NCBI GenBank assembly: GCA_026001225.1
Contig: BNZQ01000004.1
Location: 1-61,722 of the forward strand
Length of the DNA stretch: 61,722 nucleotides
Source of the DNA: Clostridia bacterium
GTDB lineage: Bacteria; Bacillota; Clostridia; Christensenellales; DUVY01
Direction of reading: 5' to 3'
Numbering within the stretch: position 1 is the stretch's first letter; each line of letters opens with the position of its first letter. Shown here in pieces: positions 1-7,220 of this stretch. The notes under the pieces were generated by a model. It saw only the letters and a list, made by a program, of their open reading frames with translations. It was not told where the DNA came from and searched no databases. Position numbers and translations under genes: made by a program.

Positions 1-19
1 TACAATCTTCTTGACCCAC
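1..19 (-). CDS. Possible start of a divergent gene, cut by the window edge
   Basis: On the minus strand a GTG codon (bases 19-17) lies 8 bases after a strong GGAGG ribosome binding site (complement of 26-35), followed by codons that read M-G-Q-E-D-C before the window ends. Only about six codons are visible, so no function can be given. The call rests on the good Shine-Dalgarno sequence and spacing alone. Confidence 0.25.
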
Positions 20-162
20 GTTAGGTCCCTCCTTTGATACTTTTTGTGCCTCTTCAACACTATTGTACCAAAGAATCAACCTCGTGGGTCTTCTCTTGTC
101 CCGTTGCTCTCCATTTTACAACTTGCCAAAAAGGTTTGACATAAAAGAATTGCTTTTTTCCG

Positions 163-192
163 TTTACAAACACGGCGCGTTTGTGGTATACT
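163..192 (+). promoter_or_regulatory. Sigma-A type promoter of deoC
   Basis: TTTACA (163-168), an 18-base spacer and TATACT (187-192), 36 bases ahead of the deoC start codon. A further TTGACA at 136-141 is too far from this -10 to pair with it. Confidence 0.65.
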
Positions 193-228
193 TATATCGA
201 ATATATCAAAACGGAGGTCACGGAGAAA

Positions 229-1110
229 ATGAAAGTCGAATATGACTATAATGAGCTGATGAGCATGATCGATTCCACGCTTTTGAAGCCCGTCGTAACG
301 GGCGAGGAGCTGCAAAAGCTGTGCGAGGACGCGCTGAACTATAAGTTTAAGGCTGTGGTCGTCAATCCCCTGCACGTCAGGGCTTGCAAGAAACAGCTGA
401 AGGACACCACGGTCAAGGTCTGCACGGTCGTCGGCTTCCCTTTGGGCGAGGAATTGACCAAGGTCAAGCTGTACCAAACCAAGCGCGCCGTCAAGGAGGG
501 CGCGGACGAGATCGATGTTGTGATCTGCCTTTCCGCCGTGAAAAAGGGCGATTGGAAATATATCGCGGGCGAGCTCGGAAAGATCGTCAGGGCCGTCAAA
601 AAAGGCCGCTTGGTCAAGGTGATTTTGGAAACCTCGTATTTGACCGAGGAGGAAATCGTCAAGGCGTGTCAGATCTGTGTCGAAGCGGGCGCGCGCTTCG
701 TTAAGACGGGCACGGGCTTTGCGGGTCACGCTACGCCCGAACATGTCGCGCTGATGCTGCGGTCGGTCAAAGCGCAACTGGCCGAAATGTCCAATAAAAA
801 CGACATGAAGCACTGCGAGGTCAAGGCTGCGTCGGGGATCAAAACCTACGAGCAGGCGCGCAGTTTAGCCGAAGCGGGCGCGACGCGCATCGGCACCTCG
901 CATGCCGCCGAGATCGCGGAGGAAGGCGCCAAATCGGACCGCGTGGAAAAGCGCGAGGCCAAGGAGCGCGAGAAGGAACGGGAAGCACACGAGTTTGACG
1001 GGGAACAGACGGAAGAACAAGGTGTCCGACCGGAGGAACCGGCGGCCGAAACGATCGCCGGAAAAGAGGCGGAAGAAGCGGCGCAGGCGGCGGACGCCGA
1101 GAAAGAATAA
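229..1110 (+). CDS. deoC: Deoxyribose-phosphate aldolase with acidic/basic C-terminal tail
   Basis: Class I aldolase that splits 2-deoxyribose-5-phosphate into glyceraldehyde-3-phosphate and acetaldehyde in cytoplasmic deoxynucleoside catabolism. The 293-residue protein has the Schiff-base lysine in KTGTGF (about K159), the second lysine in VKAASG (about K199) and the EIDVV strand near residue 95. The ATG at 229 is chosen because GGAG stands just ahead of it and because similarity to the family starts there; upstream in-frame codons lie in the promoter. The enzyme fold ends near residue 235. The remaining roughly 58 residues are a highly charged, low-complexity K/R/E then E/A-rich tail that ordinary DeoC proteins (about 220 residues) lack. 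tsaE follows after 10 bases, suggesting co-transcription. Confidence 0.92.
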   Translation: MKVEYDYNELMSMIDSTLLKPVVTGEELQKLCEDALNYKFKAVVVNPLHVRACKKQLKDTTVKVCTVVGFPLGEELTKVKLYQTKRAVKEGADEIDVVICLSAVKKGDWKYIAGELGKIVRAVKKGRLVKVILETSYLTEEEIVKACQICVEAGARFVKTGTGFAGHATPEHVALMLRSVKAQLAEMSNKNDMKHCEVKAASGIKTYEQARSLAEAGATRIGTSHAAEIAEEGAKSDRVEKREAKEREKEREAHEFDGEQTEEQGVRPEEPAAETIAGKEAEEAAQAADAEKE

Positions 1111-1120
1111 CGGGCGGGCT

Positions 1121-1546
1121 ATGCCGGAAGCACGGATATTCCATACAAAATCCGCGGCCGCGACGAGGAAAACGGCCGCGGATTTTTCTAAAACGTTGAC
1201 GGGTGGCGCGGTGATCGCGCTGTACGGCGATTTGGGCGCGGGCAAGACCGTATTCGCCAAGGGGATCGCCCAAGGTTTAGGCATAAAGGACGAGATCACA
1301 AGCCCGACCTTTATCGTCATGAACGAGTACGGCGGCGGCCGCTTGCGCCTGTGTCATTACGATATGTATCGCGTGGACGAACAAAACGCCCGCAGTTTGG
1401 GCTTGCATGAAAATTTCGGCTGTCCCGACACCGTTTGCGTCGTGGAATGGCCGGAGAATATCGGCGCGTTGCTGCCCGGAAACGCCGTAAAGGTGCGGAT
1501 AACGCCCGAAAGCGGAGCGAGGAGAATCGCAATAACCGAAAGATGA
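1121..1546 (+). CDS. tsaE: tRNA threonylcarbamoyladenosine biosynthesis ATPase TsaE
   Basis: Small P-loop ATPase that works with TsaB and TsaD to make t6A37 in tRNAs reading ANN codons. The 141-residue protein has the Walker A motif GDLGAGKT at about residues 36-43, followed by the family's S-P-T-F segment and an H-Y-D-x-Y-R segment near residue 85. It starts at ATG 1121, ten bases after deoC; the ribosome binding site is weak (GGGCGGG). tsaB follows after a 240-base gap filled with repeats. Confidence 0.93.
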   Translation: MPEARIFHTKSAAATRKTAADFSKTLTGGAVIALYGDLGAGKTVFAKGIAQGLGIKDEITSPTFIVMNEYGGGRLRLCHYDMYRVDEQNARSLGLHENFGCPDTVCVVEWPENIGALLPGNAVKVRITPESGARRIAITER

Positions 1547-1574
1547 AAAATATTGACCTGCGACAATAAGTGGA

Positions 1575-1786
1575 AACTGAAAATTGAAAACTTCGGTCGA
1601 ATATCCGTAAAAACGGCTTTGTCGGCGGGTAAGGAAAAACTGAAAATTTCGGTCGATTAGCTGTAAAAGAAAATTTATCGGCGGGTAAGGAACGTAAAGC
1701 ATAATAAAAGTATCTTCTTCGACAGATCAACAATTTTCAATTTTCAGTTTTCAGTTTTCACTTATTTAACTCTTAACTCTTGAAAA
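1575..1786 (+). repeat. Interspersed repeat block with heptamer arrays, upstream of tsaB
   Basis: The gap between tsaE and tsaB holds two diverged copies of a roughly 39-base unit (about 1591-1629 and 1648-1686), a core ending at 1739, then tandem copies of the 7-mer TTTTCAG/TTTTCAA (1732-1763) and two copies of TAACTCT just before the tsaB start. Bases 1680-1739 match the complement of 2668-2727 with one mismatch out of 60. No coding potential is seen. Confidence 0.85.
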
Positions 1787-1787
1787 A

Positions 1788-2663
1788 ATGGATTATATAG
1801 CGTTTAACACCACCGACAAATATTTGCAAATCTTACTTGTTCGCGGCGGCAAGGCTTATACTCATTGCGAACGGGCGGAATTGACGCATTCGGAAACGCT
1901 TATGCCCGCCGTCGAAAGCCTGTTAAAAGAGGCCGGTTGCCGCCTGTCCGACCTGCAAGCCGTCGGCGTCGTGACCGGCCCCGGCAGCTTTACAGGGATT
2001 CGGATCGGCATCGCGACCGTAAAGGGAATGCTGACCGCCGTGCCCGGCTTGCGCGCGCTCGCCGTCAATTCCGTTCTTTTAAAGTCGCATGAGGATATGC
2101 GGACATGCTTTCAGGCCGAAATCGCCGCGAAAGAGTTTCTTACGCAGGGGGAATTGAAGCCCGTATATTTAGCCAACCCGCAGGCGGCGGGGGAATTTAA
2201 ACTATCCGTCGACAGGCTGACGCCGGACGACGCGGAGCAAATCGCCGCGCTCGAGGGGCGGTATTTCACAAATCCCGAAACTCAAGAAATGATTTTGAAC
2301 CGTATCCGCGATTCGGCGGCGCGCGCCGTTTGTATCCGCGACGGCGGTTTGGCGTGCGCCTATTTGATCGCGCGCGCGGCGGCGGACGTATGCGAGTTGG
2401 AAACCGTGGCGGTGCGGCGCGCCTATCGGCGGTTGAATTTCAGCGAGATTTTGTTGCGCGATTTGGCCGATTGGGCGCAGAGCAGGCTTTGCGCCGAGAT
2501 CCGTTTAGAGGTCGACGAGGGGAACCGCGCCGCGATCGGTCTATATGAAAAGTTTGGATTTCAAAAAACCGCCGTGCGCAAAGGGTATTATGCGGACGGC
2601 GGGAATGCGGCGTTGTACCGTTTAGAGGTAACGGGTCGCTGTGAACTGAAAGATGAAAACTGA
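1788..2663 (+). CDS. tsaB: TsaB-RimI fusion with shortened TsaB part
   Basis: Residues 1 to about 135 match TsaB, the inactive Kae1-like partner of TsaD in t6A synthesis, with the signature GPGSFTGIRIG at residues 64-74. Residues about 140-280 are a GNAT acetyltransferase of the RimI type (acetylates the N-terminal alanine of ribosomal protein S18), with the E-V-D-x-x-N-x-A-A-x-x-L-Y-E-K-x-G-F signature. TsaB is normally about 220-240 residues; here the sequence passes from the A-V-N-S strand to what looks like the family's final segment within about 40 residues, so about 80 internal residues seem to be missing. The last codons and the TGA stop lie in heptamer-repeat sequence. Repeat blocks flank the gene on both sides in inverted orientation. 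Confidence 0.88.
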   Translation: MDYIAFNTTDKYLQILLVRGGKAYTHCERAELTHSETLMPAVESLLKEAGCRLSDLQAVGVVTGPGSFTGIRIGIATVKGMLTAVPGLRALAVNSVLLKSHEDMRTCFQAEIAAKEFLTQGELKPVYLANPQAAGEFKLSVDRLTPDDAEQIAALEGRYFTNPETQEMILNRIRDSAARAVCIRDGGLACAYLIARAAADVCELETVAVRRAYRRLNFSEILLRDLADWAQSRLCAEIRLEVDEGNRAAIGLYEKFGFQKTAVRKGYYADGGNAALYRLEVTGRCELKDEN

Positions 2664-2955
2664 AAACTGAAAATTGTTGATCTGTCGAAGAAGATACTTT
2701 TATTATGCTTTACGTGCCTTACCCGCCGACAAATTTTCTTTTACGGATATTCGACCGAAGTTTTCAGTTTTCAATTTTCAGTTTTCAGTTTTTCCTACCC
2801 GCCGACAAATTTTCTTTTACGGATATTCGACCGAAGTTTTCAGTTTTCAGTTTTCAATTTTCAGTTTTCAGTTTTCAGTTTTTCCTACCCGCCGACAAAT
2901 TTTCTTTTACGGATATTTGACCGAAGTTTTCAGTTTTCAGTTTTCAATTTTTACT
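2641..2955 (+). repeat. Repeat block: three 39-base units between GTTTTCA heptamer arrays
   Basis: The 60-base core (2668-2727) is an inverted copy of 1680-1739. It is followed by three near-identical copies of a unit starting CCGCCGACAAATTTTC (about 2722-2760, 2797-2838 and 2890-2928), separated by arrays of GTTTTCA/ATTTTCA heptamers. The right edge supplies the TGA stop codon of the hydrolase on the minus strand (2944-2946). Apparent open frames here are translations of the repeat. Confidence 0.88.
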
Positions 2956-3687
2956 TAAGAAAGTCCGCATGATCCCGTTGCTTTCCCGAAAACAATCGAT
3001 ATACGAATAGTGTCCCGCTTCGGGAAAAATGTGCAATGCACTGTTTTTGATTCGTTTATGCAACCGCTTCGCCATATAGATCGGCGTATCCCTGTCTTTC
3101 GCGCCCCACAAAATCAGCGTCGGAATCCGTATACGGGCGGCGTAAACGTCGAGACGGCGGTTGACGACCTTTTTAAAGGTTTCGCGCAGGGCGGGGGACA
3201 GCGCGCGCCAATCCGCCGAGCCGTATTTTTCCAATCGTTTCGGATCGAGGAGCTTCCGTTTGACCAACCGTTTCGCCCATTTATAGCGTCGCAGGCGCCA
3301 AAAATAGCGTAAGCCCCGGCGCGGCTTTAATCCCGCGCTGTCGATCAGAATGACTTTTTCCACGTATTCGGAAAAATCGGCCGCCAAAATCAGGCCGATC
3401 CGCCCGCCGAACGAATGCCCGACGACAGAAACGGGGCCGCCGCACACCGCTTGTATAAATTTGATGACGATGCGCGCGTAATCTCCGACGTCGAACGGGT
3501 ACGCGGGCGGGGGGCTTTGCCCGAAGCCCGGCAATTCCAAATTGACGGTGCGGAAATCCTCGGACAGGATGTTGCAACAGCCCTGAAAGCCGGCTATACC
3601 TCCGCCCCAACCGTGCAGGAAAACCACGGTTCTTCCGACGCCCGCGGTTTCGTAGCGGATCGGTTGATTTTCGATTGTCATAAACAT
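2944..3687 (-). CDS. Alpha/beta hydrolase
   Basis: Predicted cytoplasmic serine hydrolase of about 247 residues; substrate unknown. It shows the oxyanion-region HGWGGG near residue 25, the nucleophile elbow GHSFGG near residue 90, a WGAKDRDTP acid loop and the EAGHYSY catalytic histidine near the C-terminus. The frame is open upstream to 3807, but those 40 residues translate the repeat block at 3700-3830, so the start is placed at the ATG at 3687 (or 3681). No clear ribosome binding site is seen. It lies downstream of murF on the same strand, separated by repeats. The stop codon is provided by a heptamer repeat. Confidence 0.85.
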   Translation of the reverse strand: MFMTIENQPIRYETAGVGRTVVFLHGWGGGIAGFQGCCNILSEDFRTVNLELPGFGQSPPPAYPFDVGDYARIVIKFIQAVCGGPVSVVGHSFGGRIGLILAADFSEYVEKVILIDSAGLKPRRGLRYFWRLRRYKWAKRLVKRKLLDPKRLEKYGSADWRALSPALRETFKKVVNRRLDVYAARIRIPTLILWGAKDRDTPIYMAKRLHKRIKNSALHIFPEAGHYSYIDCFRESNGIMRTFLSKN

Positions 3688-3699
3688 AGTTTGTTTAAA

Positions 3700-3830
3700 T
3701 GAAAAGTGAAAACTGAAAATTTCGATCGAATAATCGTAACGGACAGTTTGTCGGCGGTAAGGGAACTTATAGCATAATAAAAGTTCATTCAGCGACAGAT
3801 CAATCATTTTCAGTTTTCAGTTTTCAGTTA
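3700..3830 (+). repeat. Third diverged copy of the heptamer/39-base repeat element
   Basis: Between the hydrolase and murF. It contains GAAAACTGAAAATT heptamers, a 39-base unit copy (about 3720-3758, in the orientation of the block near 1600), a diverged core with CATAATAAAAG and GACAGATCAA, and a closing array of TTTTCAG heptamers that runs into the murF stop region. Confidence 0.75.
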
Positions 3831-5468
3831 TCAGAAATCCGGTATGTCGTTCTCGAACAACACCGCGTCGCCCGCCCGCGCGTTTCGTTTGATCCATTCC
3901 GCGGCCGCGTTCAGATCGGGCAGGACGAAAACGCCGTCCGCCGCGCCGTTTGCCGACAGCCAACCGTCCGCAAGGTCGGAGCCGCCCGAACCGAGAGCGA
4001 GCAGGATATCCGCGCCCGATACCGCGCAGGCTCCCGCGTTCCGGTTCTCTTCCCGCGTTTTCGCGCCCATTTCCGCAAAGCCCGGCGTGATCAATATCCG
4101 CCTGCCGCCCGCGAAACGGGACAAAACATACACGGCGGCGCGAAAGCCGTCTGGATTGGAATTGTATGCGTCATCGATCACCGTGACGCCGCCGCCCGAT
4201 CGAATCAGCTCCAAACGGTGCGGAACGGGTGCGACGGTTTTAACCGCTTCCGCTATCGCGCTTGCGGGCACGCCGAGTTCGAGGGCAAGCGCGGCGGCGG
4301 CGCATAGATTGCTCACGTTGTGTTCGCCTAAAAGGCGCGTCGCGCATCGTATATTTTGTTCCCCGTATCGCAGGGTAAAGGAGGAGCCTTCGGCGGTCGT
4401 CCTGACGTTTTTATAGGACAAGTCATACCGACCGTAGGAATCGTCGCGATCGCGCGCCTTTGCGTGAACGGGCGCGCCGCCGACGGCGCGTTTTTCGCCG
4501 CTGTACCGCTCGTATAACAGGGCGGTCTTTTCGCCGTCGCAATTAAAGACGGCCAACGCGGGCGGGGCGAGCCCCTCGATCAGCTCGTATTTAGCGCGCA
4601 GGATATTTTTCTCGGTTTTAAAGGTCGCCAAATGCTGCACCCCCACGATATTCAGAATCCCGTATTGCGGGCGGATCAGCGCGCACAATTCCCGAATATC
4701 GCCGACCTTGCGCGCGCCCATTTCGGCAATCAAAATGCGGTCGTCCGGTTTTAGGTTTTCGTTGACGGTTTTTGCGAGGCCCAGCGGCGTGTTAAAGCTG
4801 GCGGGGCTGGCGCATACCTTGAAGGTTCCGGCAAGCATAGCGGCGAGGAAGTTTTTCACGCTGGTCTTGCCGAAGCTGCCCGTGATCCCGATCCGAATCA
4901 AATCCGGCATGGTGTCGAGCTTGCGTCGGGCGGCAAGGATAAAACGGCGGTTGATCCGATTTTCAACCGGCGCGGCGGCAAGCGCGGACAGGGCCGCGAG
5001 GGGGGGGAGGGCGAACAGGGTACAGGGCACGAGGATATAGGAACTGAAAACTGAAAACTGAAAACTGAAAATAAAGGATAAAGCTATATACAGCGCGTGG
5101 AGGAGAACGATCGAAGCGCAATGGATACCGTACAATCGTTTCAGGCGGGCGGTAAAGACGGGCGGCTTTTTGGTTTTGACGAGCAGCGTTTTCAGCGTTA
5201 AACCGATCGCCGCCGAAAAATACGGCGACAAACCGATCGAATAGAATCCGATTTCATGCTTTGGAAACAACAAATAAAAAGCAAGGGCGGCCGCCGCGCC
5301 GCCGGCCGATACGGCGAATTCGGGAACAAATTTCCGCTTTTCCCGCCACAGGTGCGCGAAATATTCTCCGGAGCGGTAATTGTTCAACTGTAAAATATGT
5401 AGCGGGCGCTTGGAATACACGCACAGGATCAGCGCGTTTACGGCGAGCGCGGTGGCAAAAAGGGTCAT
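3831..5468 (-). CDS. murF: UDP-N-acetylmuramoyl-tripeptide--D-alanyl-D-alanine ligase with N-terminal membrane segments
   Basis: Adds D-Ala-D-Ala to the UDP-MurNAc-tripeptide, the last cytoplasmic step of the peptidoglycan precursor. The 545-residue protein is about 90 residues longer than classical MurF because residues 1 to about 165 form hydrophobic segments, a layout also known in clostridial MurF-like ligases. The Mur ligase core begins with GITGSFGKT at residues 194-202 and continues with the HNVSN segment and the DDAYNSNPD signature near residue 415. Residues 132-143 (SFIFSFQFSVFS) are encoded by a heptamer array inside the gene. No convincing ribosome binding site precedes the chosen ATG, so the start is uncertain. 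ddl is divergent on the other side of a 430-base gap. Confidence 0.9.
   Translation of the reverse strand: MTLFATALAVNALILCVYSKRPLHILQLNNYRSGEYFAHLWREKRKFVPEFAVSAGGAAAALAFYLLFPKHEIGFYSIGLSPYFSAAIGLTLKTLLVKTKKPPVFTARLKRLYGIHCASIVLLHALYIALSFIFSFQFSVFSSYILVPCTLFALPPLAALSALAAAPVENRINRRFILAARRKLDTMPDLIRIGITGSFGKTSVKNFLAAMLAGTFKVCASPASFNTPLGLAKTVNENLKPDDRILIAEMGARKVGDIRELCALIRPQYGILNIVGVQHLATFKTEKNILRAKYELIEGLAPPALAVFNCDGEKTALLYERYSGEKRAVGGAPVHAKARDRDDSYGRYDLSYKNVRTTAEGSSFTLRYGEQNIRCATRLLGEHNVSNLCAAAALALELGVPASAIAEAVKTVAPVPHRLELIRSGGGVTVIDDAYNSNPDGFRAAVYVLSRFAGGRRILITPGFAEMGAKTREENRNAGACAVSGADILLALGSGGSDLADGWLSANGAADGVFVLPDLNAAAEWIKRNARAGDAVLFENDIPDF
5043..5070 (+). repeat. Four tandem ACTGAAA heptamers inside murF
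   Basis: Four exact copies of ACTGAAA (plus strand), the same 7-mer as in the intergenic blocks. It lies within the murF membrane region, where three heptamers read as seven codons (F-S-F-Q-F-S-V) and leave the frame open. Confidence 0.9.
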
Positions 5469-5609
5469 ATCATCAATATATGCGGCGCGGACGGTTCGTG
5501 GTCAGCGGTCAGCTCGCGGCGAGAGCATAACCTTTTTGGGGAAGGGAGAAGAGGGCGTTCGATATGACGCACAATAGCGTAATAAAAGAGAGAGCAACAC
5601 GTTTGACGT

Positions 5610-5741
5610 GTCATTCGGAGGGGCGCGAACAGCGCCCCGTGGAATCCCAACCGATTAAAAAGGATGAGATTGCCACGCCTCATTATACATTCGGCGCCTG
5701 TGCCCTGCGGGTACGCAATGACATTAAAATGACATTAAAAT
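5610..5741 (+). repeat. REP-like intergenic element with hairpin and direct repeat
   Basis: Between murF and ddl. The sequence has the look of dispersed bacterial REP/MITE-type repeats: TCATTCGGAGG... with a short hairpin (GGGGCGC 5620-5626 pairing with GCGCCCC 5632-5638), then GGATGAGATTGCCACGCC and a final CGCAATGAC. It ends in two direct copies of GACATTAAAAT (5720-5730 and 5731-5741). The rest of the gap (5469-5901) shows no gene. Confidence 0.6.
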
Positions 5742-5901
5742 GTCGTCAAAAAAGGTTATGCCGGCGTCGTGGAGGAGGGCAGCGGTTCGTGAACGAAAAC
5801 GGGTACGGAAGCATATAAAGTATAGTTTACTAAAATTTTTAGAAAGGGGCGCGGGGGAAACTTTTTTACAAAACCGCAAGTCCCATTTACGAGGAGCGAA
5901 C

Positions 5902-7107
5902 ATGAAAAAAAACCTTGTCATCTTTTTCGGCGGGCGTTCGTGCGAGCACGAAATCTCGATCATCACGGCGCAGCAGGCGATCGCGAATATTGACCGCGGG
6001 AAATACGAAATCTTTCCGGTGTATATCGCGCCGGACGGTGTGTGGCGGCACGGGCGGGGATACGACCGCTTACAAAGCTTCGCGAGCGGCGCGGTGCCAA
6101 AGGGCGCGGAAGTGCTTTTAACGCCGGGCAGCCCTGTCTTGTACCGCCGCGCGAAACCGGGCAGGATCAAGCCCGTGATCTGCATACACGCCGCCTTGCT
6201 GTGCATGCACGGCTTAAACGGCGAGGACGGCGCGCTGCAGGGCCTGCTCGAGCTGTCCGGCGTGCCCTATACCTCGTGCAATGTGCAGGCATCGGGGGCG
6301 TGTATGGATAAGATTGTCTCTAAATTTCTGTTCAAAGGGTTGGGCTTGCCCGTGACCGAATTCGCATGGTTTACGGCGGGGGAATTCGAGCGCGGGCCGG
6401 AAGCGTGTTTGGATCGGGCCGAAAAAGCCGCGGGGTATCCTTGTATTGTCAAGCCTGCGAATTTGGGCAGCAGCATCGGGATATCGGTTTGCCCCGATCG
6501 TTCCGCGTTGCGGGCGGCGGTCGCGACGGCGGCCGCGTTCGATCGGCGCGTTTTGGTCGAACGCGGCCTTACGGATTTCTTTGAACTGAACTGCTCGGCA
6601 TTGGGAATCGAGAACGACGTTAAAATTTCGGAATGCGAGCGGCCCGCGGCGTGGCACGAATTTTTAACGTTCGAAGACAAATACATGAGCGGCGGCAAAG
6701 GGGATAGAAGCGGTGGGCAAAACGGAAAGGAGAACGCGGCCGGCGGCGGCAAGATCGGCATGCACGGCTTAAAGCGCGAGCTTCCCGCGAGGATCGAGCC
6801 AGCGGTTCGGGACGCCGTGCGGGAGGCCACTGAACGGGTTTTTCGGACTTTGAACGCAAAAGGCGTCGTGCGCGTGGATTTTCTGGTTGACAAAAAGACC
6901 GGAACCGTTTATATTAATGAGGTGAATACAATTCCGGGCTCTTTGAGTTTCTATTTTTGGGAACGCGAGGGCGTGGAGTTCCCGCAGCTGATCGACCGCT
7001 TGGTTTACTTTGCCGGATGCGAGCACGGCTTAAAAGCCGGATTGCAATACGCTTATAAGACGGACGTGGTATCGCAGGCGGCGCGGGCGACGAAGACTGG
7101 AAAGTAA
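5902..7107 (+). CDS. ddl: D-alanine--D-alanine ligase
   Basis: ATP-grasp ligase that joins two D-alanines for peptidoglycan. The N-terminus has FGGRSCEHEIS and the C-terminus the E-V-N-T-I-P-G metal/substrate loop. ATG 5902 is chosen because GAGGAG stands 6 bases ahead; the longer open frame upstream has no family similarity. At 401 residues it is longer than the usual 310-370, partly because of a Gly/Asn/Lys-rich insert just after the K-Y-M-S-G segment (about 6685-6760). It is divergent from murF, which uses its product. Confidence 0.93.
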   Translation: MKKNLVIFFGGRSCEHEISIITAQQAIANIDRGKYEIFPVYIAPDGVWRHGRGYDRLQSFASGAVPKGAEVLLTPGSPVLYRRAKPGRIKPVICIHAALLCMHGLNGEDGALQGLLELSGVPYTSCNVQASGACMDKIVSKFLFKGLGLPVTEFAWFTAGEFERGPEACLDRAEKAAGYPCIVKPANLGSSIGISVCPDRSALRAAVATAAAFDRRVLVERGLTDFFELNCSALGIENDVKISECERPAAWHEFLTFEDKYMSGGKGDRSGGQNGKENAAGGGKIGMHGLKRELPARIEPAVRDAVREATERVFRTLNAKGVVRVDFLVDKKTGTVYINEVNTIPGSLSFYFWEREGVEFPQLIDRLVYFAGCEHGLKAGLQYAYKTDVVSQAARATKTGK

Positions 7108-7206
7108 CAAGGCACAATGTACAATTAAGGGATAGTGGTTAGTGGCCAGTGGTCAGTTAAAGGACGATAACAATCATCGTGAATTGTGAATTGTGCATTG
7201 AAAAGA
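7108..7206 (+). repeat. Intergenic element of two heptamer families around a 24-base core
   Basis: Consecutive 7-mers AGTGGTT/AGTGGCC/AGTGGTC, a core (7151-7174, containing AAAGGACGATAAC), then GTGAATT heptamers ending in GTGCATT. The same core recurs in inverted orientation at 11806-11829. The icd ribosome binding site follows directly. Confidence 0.82.
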
Positions 7207-7220
7207 AGGAGAACATAAAC

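Noticed and set aside
1732..2955. CRISPR array
   Set aside because: Repeat units are 7 bases or about 39 bases in direct tandem without unique spacers, and no cas genes are near.
2674..2958. Short open frames rich in F, S and Q
   Set aside because: Direct translations of GTTTTCA heptamers; no gene features.
3688..3807. N-terminal extension of the alpha/beta hydrolase
   Set aside because: The 40 extra residues are the translated repeat block and lie ahead of the fold's first strand.
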